Below, one piece after another: positions 59,395 to 64,000 of a stretch of 64,000 bases of DNA. Below the pieces are notes generated by a model. That model did not search any database. It was given only the letters and a program-made list of their open reading frames with translations, and was not told where the DNA came from. The position numbers were made by a program, and so were the translations under genes. The stretch comes from JACVRW01 sp038323835 (GTDB taxonomy: Bacteria; Actinomycetota; Thermoleophilia; Solirubrobacterales; Thermoleophilaceae), in NCBI GenBank assembly GCA_038323835.1, contig JBBQHI010000019.1:1-64000 (forward strand). Reading direction: 5' to 3'. How positions within the stretch are numbered: the stretch's first letter is position 1; every line of letters begins with the position of its first letter.

Positions 59395-59940
59395 CTAGCC
59401 GGATTGGGTACCGCCGGCGCCCCGCTCGGGGGGCTCGAAGGCACGTGTCAGGACCGTCTCACCGAGCGCCTTCCGGAGCAGCACTAGGTGCTGCGCGTGG
59501 CCCGTCATGACGCTGCCCAGCGGCTGGAGCAGGGTGGGGTCGCCAAGGCGCGTGACCGCGTCCGCGTATGCCGCCACCGCTTCGGACTCGCTGCGTAGCG
59601 CGAAGCGAAGGAAGCCCCTTTGCCCGCCCGAGAGCGCGCGGTTCAGCTCGGGCTCGGGCACGGTGGCCACCGCCCCGCCCCCGCTGCGTCGCTTGAGAAC
59701 ACGCGCTAGGCCGTCGGCGTGCTCGCGCTCGTGGCCGGCCAGCAGGTTCGCGAGCCCGGCGTCCACCACGCGCCTGCGCGCGGCCGTCTCGTACGCGGAG
59801 TGAAGCCGGATCTCGAGCGCTATCAGCTGCTCGAGCACCTGCTTGTCGGCGCCCGACCGGGCGGGGGCCGGAGCGGCGAGCACGAGAGCGCCCGCGGCGG
59901 TGACGCCGGCGGCCAGCGCGGCGCGGCGGTCGAGGGTCAC
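59395..59940 (-). CDS. Ferritin-like protein with twin-arginine-type signal
   Basis: 181 residues. The N-terminus TLDRRAALAAGVTAAGALVLAAP resembles a Tat signal. The body is a four-helix ferritin-like domain with ALEIRLHSAYE, GHEREHADGL and SESEAVAAYADAV plus GHAQHL as likely metal-binding positions. Probably a periplasmic or cell-wall di-iron protein of unknown role. GTG overlaps the stop of the upstream paralogue by 4 bp. Confidence 0.75.
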   Translation of the reverse strand: MTLDRRAALAAGVTAAGALVLAAPAPARSGADKQVLEQLIALEIRLHSAYETAARRRVVDAGLANLLAGHEREHADGLARVLKRRSGGGAVATVPEPELNRALSGGQRGFLRFALRSESEAVAAYADAVTRLGDPTLLQPLGSVMTGHAQHLVLLRKALGETVLTRAFEPPERGAGGTQSG

Positions 59941-60479
59941 GATGTTCCCGTCACGAAGGCGGCCGGCGCGGGTGGCGCGCCGGCCAGGTTCCGCACGAGG
60001 GCGAGGTGCTCCGCCTCGCTGGCGGCGATCGCCGCGGCCGCTCGCCGCAGGTCGCCGGCGGGAAGCTTGGCCAGCGCGTCGAGGTGCGCGCGGACGAGAC
60101 GCTCCTCCAGGTCGCGGGCCAGCAGCAGGGCATCGCGCTCGTCGCGCAGGCGGGGAAGGGTGCGTGCGTACTCCGCCGCCGGGCGACCCTGCACCGGATG
60201 GCCCCCGAGACGCTCGATCAGCTTGGACAGCCGGGCCACGTGGTCCATCTCCTGGTCGGCAATCGCCCGGAGCTCAGCGCGCGTGTCCGGCCCGGAGACC
60301 CTCGCCGCTGCGGCATACGCAGCGATGCCCGAGTGCTCGAGTGCCAGCACCGAGTTCAGGAGCCCGGCGCCCGAGCCGGGCCGGGGCCCGCGCGGGGGCG
60401 GCGCGTCACCCCCGCCGCATGCGGTGACTCCGAGCGCGGCAGCGGCGAGCGCCCCACGCCTGGTGATCCGGGCGACCAT
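59937..60479 (-). CDS. Ferritin-like lipoprotein with Tat signal
   Basis: 180 residues. ITRRGALAAAALGVTACGG combines a twin-arginine and a lipobox. Ferritin-like helices carry ALEHSGIAAYAAA, DQEMDHVARL, ERLVRAHLDAL and SEAEHLALV. It is a paralogue of the next gene, with which it overlaps; both lie beside tatA and a cupredoxin. ATG at 60477-60479. Confidence 0.75.
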   Translation of the reverse strand: MVARITRRGALAAAALGVTACGGGDAPPPRGPRPGSGAGLLNSVLALEHSGIAAYAAAARVSGPDTRAELRAIADQEMDHVARLSKLIERLGGHPVQGRPAAEYARTLPRLRDERDALLLARDLEERLVRAHLDALAKLPAGDLRRAAAAIAASEAEHLALVRNLAGAPPAPAAFVTGTS

Positions 60480-60499
60480 TGCCGGGCACGTTAGTAGTC

Positions 60500-60520
60500 G
60501 CTCCGGTACTCGCCCGGCCC
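60500..60520 (+). repeat. Decayed half copy of the dispersed repeat
   Basis: CTCCGGTACTCGCCCGGCC matches the left arm of R1 with one change; the right arm is not recognisable. Confidence 0.4.
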
Positions 60521-60547
60521 GCGCACCGTCCGGGGGTTGCCCAGGGC

Positions 60548-61156
60548 TCAGGCCGGCTGGGGGACGCCGGCCACGAGGCGCTCGAACAGGCGCTCGAGGG
60601 CGGGGCGCAGGCGGTCGCGCTCGAAGCCCGGCGCCGGTGCCGCCAGCTCCTCGAACATCAGCCCGGAGACCGCGGCCACGATGATCGGCGCGTCGGCCGA
60701 GGGGTCGTCGGATCCCACCGCGCGAGCGCCCATCTCGGCCAGGCGCAGATGCGTCGCGCGCACCTGGGCGGCCTCGGGGCGCAGCGCCGGGCGCCGGGCG
60801 GCCTCGAGCCCGAGCTCGTAGAGGGCGAGGTGACGCGTCCGGTGGGCGTCGAGCTCACCGGCCAGGGCGGCGGCCATGGCCTGCGCCCATTCGCTCACCG
60901 ACAGCTCGCGTGTGGCCAGGTCCACCACGAGTCGCTCGAAGCGCTCCACCTCCTCCCGGGCGGCGAAGCGCAGGGTCTCCTCGAGCAGCTCGTCGCGCGA
61001 GGAGAACCAGTAGGTGGTGGCGGACAGCGGCACGCCGGCCAGCGCCGCCACCGCCCGGTGGGTCACGCCGTCCGTGCCGTGCGCGGCGATGACCTCGAGC
61101 GTCGCGCGCAGGATCGCGTCGCGCCGTGCCTCGCCTCTCGGAGCATCTTGGTACAT
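60548..61156 (-). CDS. TetR-family regulator of the divergent R2lox gene
   Basis: 202 residues. HTH region RDAILRATLEVIAAHG, VTHRAVAALAGVPLSATTYWFSSRDELL; the rest is a helical ligand domain. ATG at 61154-61156 is chosen because the alternative ATG at 61186 would place a presumed operator inside the gene. The divergent neighbour is an R2lox-SCP2 fusion; in M. tuberculosis a TetR gene likewise neighbours R2lox. Confidence 0.85.
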   Translation of the reverse strand: MYQDAPRGEARRDAILRATLEVIAAHGTDGVTHRAVAALAGVPLSATTYWFSSRDELLEETLRFAAREEVERFERLVVDLATRELSVSEWAQAMAAALAGELDAHRTRHLALYELGLEAARRPALRPEAAQVRATHLRLAEMGARAVGSDDPSADAPIIVAAVSGLMFEELAAPAPGFERDRLRPALERLFERLVAGVPQPA

Positions 61157-61184
61157 TTGTGCCACTTCTAGGTACAAACGTACC
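61150..61184. promoter_or_regulatory. Paired TetR-type operators in the divergent promoter
   Basis: Two 14-bp inverted repeats with 21-bp centre spacing: GGTACATTTGTGCC (61150-61163) and GGTACAAACGTACC (61171-61184). They occupy most of the 48-bp gap between tetR and the R2lox gene. Confidence 0.65.
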
Positions 61185-61204
61185 ATGGCGCTTCGGAGGA
61201 CGAG

Positions 61205-62476
61205 ATGATCCTGGCCACCGCTTCCCCGCTCGACAACATCACCTACGAGGATCTGTACGCGCGATGGGAGCGCGGCAACTGGCGGGCCACCGAGCTCGAC
61301 TTCACCCAGGACAAGATCCAGTGGGACAACGACTTCACGGAGTTCGAGCGCAGGGCCGCGCTCTGGAACTACTCGCTCTTCTTCTGGGGTGAGGACGCGG
61401 TGACCGACGGGCTCTCCCCGTACGTGGACGCCGCCCCGCTGGAGGAGCAGAAGTACTTCCTCACCACCCAGCAGGTGGATGAGGCTCGCCACGCCGTGTT
61501 CTTCAAGCGGTTCATGTCCGAGGTGGTGGGCATCGGCGGCACCACCGGCCAGGCGCTGGAGGCGATCCGCCCGCAGCTCACCTGGGGCTTCGTGCAGGTG
61601 TTCGACCGTCTCGAGCGCATGTCGGACGAGCTCCGGCGGGACCGCTCGATCCCCAAGCTCGCGCAGGCGCTCACGCTCTACCACGTGATCATCGAGGCCA
61701 CCATGGCCCAGCCGGGCCAGCACTTCATCGCCAGCTACCTCGAGGACACCCAGCGGCTGCCGGGCTTCCGCGAGGGCATGGAGAACGTGTCCCAGGACGA
61801 GCAGCGCCACATCGGATTCGGCGTGAAGATGCTGAACGACCTCCGGGTTATGGACCCCGATCAGGTGCCCGCCGCCGTGGCCGACCTTCTTCGAGAGGTG
61901 ATCCCATGGACGGCCTCGGTGCTGGTGCCGCCGAACTGGGACGAGCGCTACGTGGAGTGCTTCGGAGCCACGCTCGAGGACCTGGGCGAGGCGGGCGCCA
62001 CCTCGCTCGAGACCAAGATGCGGATGGCCGGCATGCCCATCGACGAGCTTCCGGGCCCGCCGGTGTTCCCGATCCCGGGCACGCCGCGGGAGCGTGCCGC
62101 GACCGGAAAGAAGATGGTGAAGGCGGGCTACCTGGGCGAGAAGACCGGGCCGCCCTCCAAGGACCCTGCGGACATGCGCCTGCTGCTCGAGGCGATGGCC
62201 GCCGGCCTCGACGCCGGCCGGGCCCATCGGCCCGGCACCATCCAGTGGGACTTCAGCGACGCGGAGCCCTGGCACGTGGTGGTGGCCAACGGCGACACCC
62301 GCGCCGAACGCGGTCCGACACCCGATCCGACGGTGCGCTTCCGCGCCCGCTTCGAGGACTTCGTGGACATCGCCGCCGGTCGCGAGGATCCGCTGCGCCT
62401 GGTCGCGCGCGGGCGCCTGCGCCCGCGCGGGGATCTGCGCTGGCTCTTCCGCTCGCGCGGCATGTTCCCGGCCTAG
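61205..62476 (+). CDS. R2-like ligand-binding oxidase (R2lox) fused to SCP2 sterol-carrier domain
   Basis: 423 residues. The first 290 residues are a ferritin-like R2 fold with dinuclear metal ligands Glu63, Glu93, His96, Glu164, Glu199 and His202. Val66 and Tyr159 occupy the positions that form the Val-Tyr ether cross-link in R2lox. Mn/Fe and a bound fatty acid are expected from the family. Residues about 335-423 (IQWDFSDAEPWHVVV, VRFRARFEDFVDIAAGREDP) are an SCP2-type lipid-binding domain, not usual in R2lox. Divergent TetR with paired operators suggests ligand-controlled expression. Confidence 0.85.
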   Translation: MILATASPLDNITYEDLYARWERGNWRATELDFTQDKIQWDNDFTEFERRAALWNYSLFFWGEDAVTDGLSPYVDAAPLEEQKYFLTTQQVDEARHAVFFKRFMSEVVGIGGTTGQALEAIRPQLTWGFVQVFDRLERMSDELRRDRSIPKLAQALTLYHVIIEATMAQPGQHFIASYLEDTQRLPGFREGMENVSQDEQRHIGFGVKMLNDLRVMDPDQVPAAVADLLREVIPWTASVLVPPNWDERYVECFGATLEDLGEAGATSLETKMRMAGMPIDELPGPPVFPIPGTPRERAATGKKMVKAGYLGEKTGPPSKDPADMRLLLEAMAAGLDAGRAHRPGTIQWDFSDAEPWHVVVANGDTRAERGPTPDPTVRFRARFEDFVDIAAGREDPLRLVARGRLRPRGDLRWLFRSRGMFPA

Positions 62477-62494
62477 TCCCCCACTGGCCCTAAA

Positions 62495-62545
62495 AGGAGC
62501 GGAGCCCGGGCGCTGGCCGGGCGAGCACCGCGGGCGAGCACCGCA
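62495..62545 (-). repeat. Dispersed palindromic repeat, copy R12
   Basis: AGGAGCGGAGCCCGGGCGCTGGCCGGGCGAGCACCG, with the end GCGAGCACCGC duplicated. Between same-direction genes. Confidence 0.8.
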
Positions 62546-62562
62546 CTACGCTCTCCATCTAT

Positions 62563-62952
62563 ATGAGGATCGCGCGCTCCCAGTGGGACGAGTTGGTGGC
62601 GCACGCGCGCGACGATGCGCCCAACGAGTGCTGCGGCTACATGCGCGCGAAGGACGGCGTGGTGGAGGAGGTCTTCCGGGCCGAGAACCCGCGCAAGTCG
62701 CCCTACGGCTACGAGCTCGACCACCAGAGTCTCTTCGCGGCGAACGCCCTCGACGACGAGGGCTTCGAGGTGGGCATCTACCACTCTCATCCGCGCAGCC
62801 CGGCCGAGCCGTCCCAGACCGACATCAACCTGGCCCACTACCCGGACTGGACCTACGTGATCGTGTCGCTGGCGGACGACGAGCCCTCGGTCCGCGCCTG
62901 GCGGATCGCCGACGGCAGGGTGGAGGAAGAGGATGTCGTCGTCGAAGGGTGA
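62563..62952 (+). CDS. mec: JAMM-family CysO-cysteine peptidase Mec
   Basis: 129 residues. Complete JAMM zinc motif: Glu22 (NECCG), His74 and His76 (YHSHP), Ser84 and Asp87 (SQTD). In M. tuberculosis Mec cuts the CysO-cysteine adduct made by CysM, freeing cysteine. Here it could also trim the extra Arg from CysO. ATG at 62563; it overlaps the next gene by 20 bp. Confidence 0.88.
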   Translation: MRIARSQWDELVAHARDDAPNECCGYMRAKDGVVEEVFRAENPRKSPYGYELDHQSLFAANALDDEGFEVGIYHSHPRSPAEPSQTDINLAHYPDWTYVIVSLADDEPSVRAWRIADGRVEEEDVVVEG

Positions 62953-63433
62953 GCCCCTCGGATGCCCGTCGTGTGACACCGAGGAGCCGGGCGGCGGCCC
63001 CTTCTGCGCGAGCTGCGGCACCCCGCTCGTGGTCGTCGGTAGCGAGCCGATCGACGCACCGCTGAGCGAGGCCCACGGGCGCGCGCGGAAGATCGACCCC
63101 TCGTACACAGAGGGACGGCTGGTGCGCGTGGCGGGCGGGCGCAACCAGCCGGAGGCCGAGTTCATCCAGGGTCTGCTGCTGGAGGAGGGCGTGCCCAGTG
63201 TGCTGCGCCGGACCGCGGGCTTCGACGTGCCGGACTTCCTGGCCGCCGGGCCGCGCGACGTGATGGTTCCCGAGGCCGGCGCCGAGGTGGCGATCGCGCT
63301 GCTGCGCGACCTGCGCATGGGAATCGCGGAACCCGCGCCCGGCTCGGCAAAGGATCCCAACCCGCTGGTGCTGGTGGCCGCCGTGCTCGGCACGGGTGCT
63401 GTCGCGGCGCTGGTGGCGTACCTCAGCCTTTGA
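62933..63433 (+). CDS. Zinc-ribbon, DUF2007-like membrane-anchored protein
   Basis: 166 residues. A zinc ribbon at the start (CPSCD ... FCASCG), a middle domain of the DUF2007 type (RLVRVAGGRNQPEAEFIQGLLLEEGVPSVLRR, then GPRDVMVPEAGAEVAIALL), and a C-terminal membrane helix (LVLVAAVLGTGAVAALVAYL). Function unknown. ATG at 62933 has GGAGGAAGAGG directly before it. Overlaps mec, so likely co-translated. Confidence 0.72.
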   Translation: MSSSKGEPLGCPSCDTEEPGGGPFCASCGTPLVVVGSEPIDAPLSEAHGRARKIDPSYTEGRLVRVAGGRNQPEAEFIQGLLLEEGVPSVLRRTAGFDVPDFLAAGPRDVMVPEAGAEVAIALLRDLRMGIAEPAPGSAKDPNPLVLVAAVLGTGAVAALVAYLSL

Positions 63434-63444
63434 GCGGCGCGGCC

Positions 63445-63512
63445 CGAGCCCCGGAGCATGCCCGAGCGAGGAGCGCAGCCCGATCGTTGTCGGGCGAGCC
63501 CCGGAGCATGCC
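63445..63512 (-). repeat. Dispersed palindromic repeat, copy R13
   Basis: Core GAGCGAGGAGCGCAGCCCGA, loop, TCGGGCGAG. An 18-bp direct repeat (CGAGCCCCGGAGCATGCC) flanks it at 63445-63462 and 63495-63512. Confidence 0.85.
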
Positions 63513-63528
63513 ATTATGATGCGCCGCC

Positions 63529-64000
63529 GTGGACTTCGCTCCCTCTGACCGCGTGGCCGACCTGCTCGAACGGGTCCGGGCCTTCATGGAGGAGCACGTG
63601 GATCCGGTGGAGGCCGAGGCCATGACCGCGCTGGACGCCGAGGTCGGTCCCGGTGTGGCCTACCCGCGGATCCTCATCGAGCTGCGCGAGCGTGCGCGCG
63701 CCGAGGGGATCTGGAATCTCTTCCTGCCCGACGACCAGTACGGCCCCGGCCTCACCAACTGGGAGTACGGGATGCTCTGCGAGCTCATGGGCCGCAGCGG
63801 CGTCGCGCCCATGGTGTTCAACTGCTCCGCGCCAGACACCGGGAACATGGAGATCCTGGCCGAGCACGGCACCGAGGCCCAGAAGGAGCGCTGGCTCCAG
63901 CCGCTCCTCGACGGCGAGATCCGCAGCTGCTTCTCGATGACCGAGCCCGAGACCGCGGGGTCCGACCCCACCCAGCTGGCCGCTCGTGCCGAGCTGGATG
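63529..64000 (+). CDS. Acyl-CoA dehydrogenase, 5' part
   Basis: 157 residues before the window ends. The N-terminal helical domain with WNLFLPDDQYGPGLTNWEYGMLCE, MVFNCSAPDTGNMEILAEHGTEAQK and the FAD-binding CFSMTEPETAGSD block is that of acyl-CoA dehydrogenases (ACAD10/11-like subgroup). It oxidises acyl-CoA thioesters with FAD. GTG at 63529. Confidence 0.9.
   Translation, partial: MDFAPSDRVADLLERVRAFMEEHVDPVEAEAMTALDAEVGPGVAYPRILIELRERARAEGIWNLFLPDDQYGPGLTNWEYGMLCELMGRSGVAPMVFNCSAPDTGNMEILAEHGTEAQKERWLQPLLDGEIRSCFSMTEPETAGSDPTQLAARAELD

Overview
The window is high-GC bacterial DNA, tightly packed on both strands. Many starts are GTG or TTG and many genes overlap by 4 bp (GTGA or ATGA). The gene content points to Actinomycetota: CysO/CysM/Mec-type cysteine synthesis, a wax-ester synthase/DGAT, an R2lox-type oxidase, a SufU-based Suf system and an AddAB/AdnAB-like helicase-nuclease pair. 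The overall flavour (dispersed palindromic repeats, Lys-rich secreted proteins, iron and Suf genes) suggests the class Thermoleophilia, for example Solirubrobacterales. That placement is inference and no rRNA is present to confirm it.

Layout. 0.2-8.7 kb: an SDR oxidoreductase, a two-gene AddAB/AdnAB-like recombination helicase-nuclease, an acidic hypothetical protein and a secreted thermonuclease. 8.8-12.6 kb: a three-gene minor-pseudopilin operon (minus strand). 12.7-25.5 kb: housekeeping and accessory genes (split-barrel flavoprotein, TetR, HAD, FxsA, SufT-like, lipoate-ligase family, WS/DGAT, M28 peptidase, IspH, thioredoxin-fold protein, secreted Lys-rich protein, SpoIIM-like, S15-like hydrolase). 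25.6-36.9 kb: iron and Fe-S region. sufB and an Fbp-type iron ABC transporter diverge from one control region, and an rrf2-sufC-sufD-sufS-sufU operon lies further on. 37-41.9 kb: a two-component system, a candidate structured RNA with terminator, a rhodanese-MoeB (MoeZ-like) protein, a CAP-domain protein and the sulfur carrier CysO. 42.5-57.5 kb: a complete Wzx/Wzy-type exopolysaccharide cluster; three genes run rightward and nine run leftward as one overlapping operon. 57.6-64 kb: CysM, TatA, a cupredoxin, two Tat-type ferritin-like proteins, a TetR/R2lox-SCP2 divergent pair, the JAMM peptidase Mec, a zinc-ribbon protein and the start of an acyl-CoA dehydrogenase.

How genes work together. 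MoeZ-like, CysO, CysM and Mec, scattered over 24 kb, make up a full protein-bound-thiocarboxylate route to cysteine, and the CysO tail ends in Gly-Gly-Arg instead of Gly-Gly. The Suf genes, an Rrf2 regulator with three cysteines, and the iron transporter appear linked by shared palindromic operators. The polysaccharide cluster has a priming transferase, glycosyltransferases, flippase, polymerase and chain-length factor.

The strongest unexplained signal is a dispersed family of about 47-bp palindromic repeats (13 clear copies). The hairpin arms co-vary between copies. Two copies sit in tandem, in frame, inside the polymerase gene. No rRNA, tRNA, CRISPR array, prophage or insertion sequence was seen.
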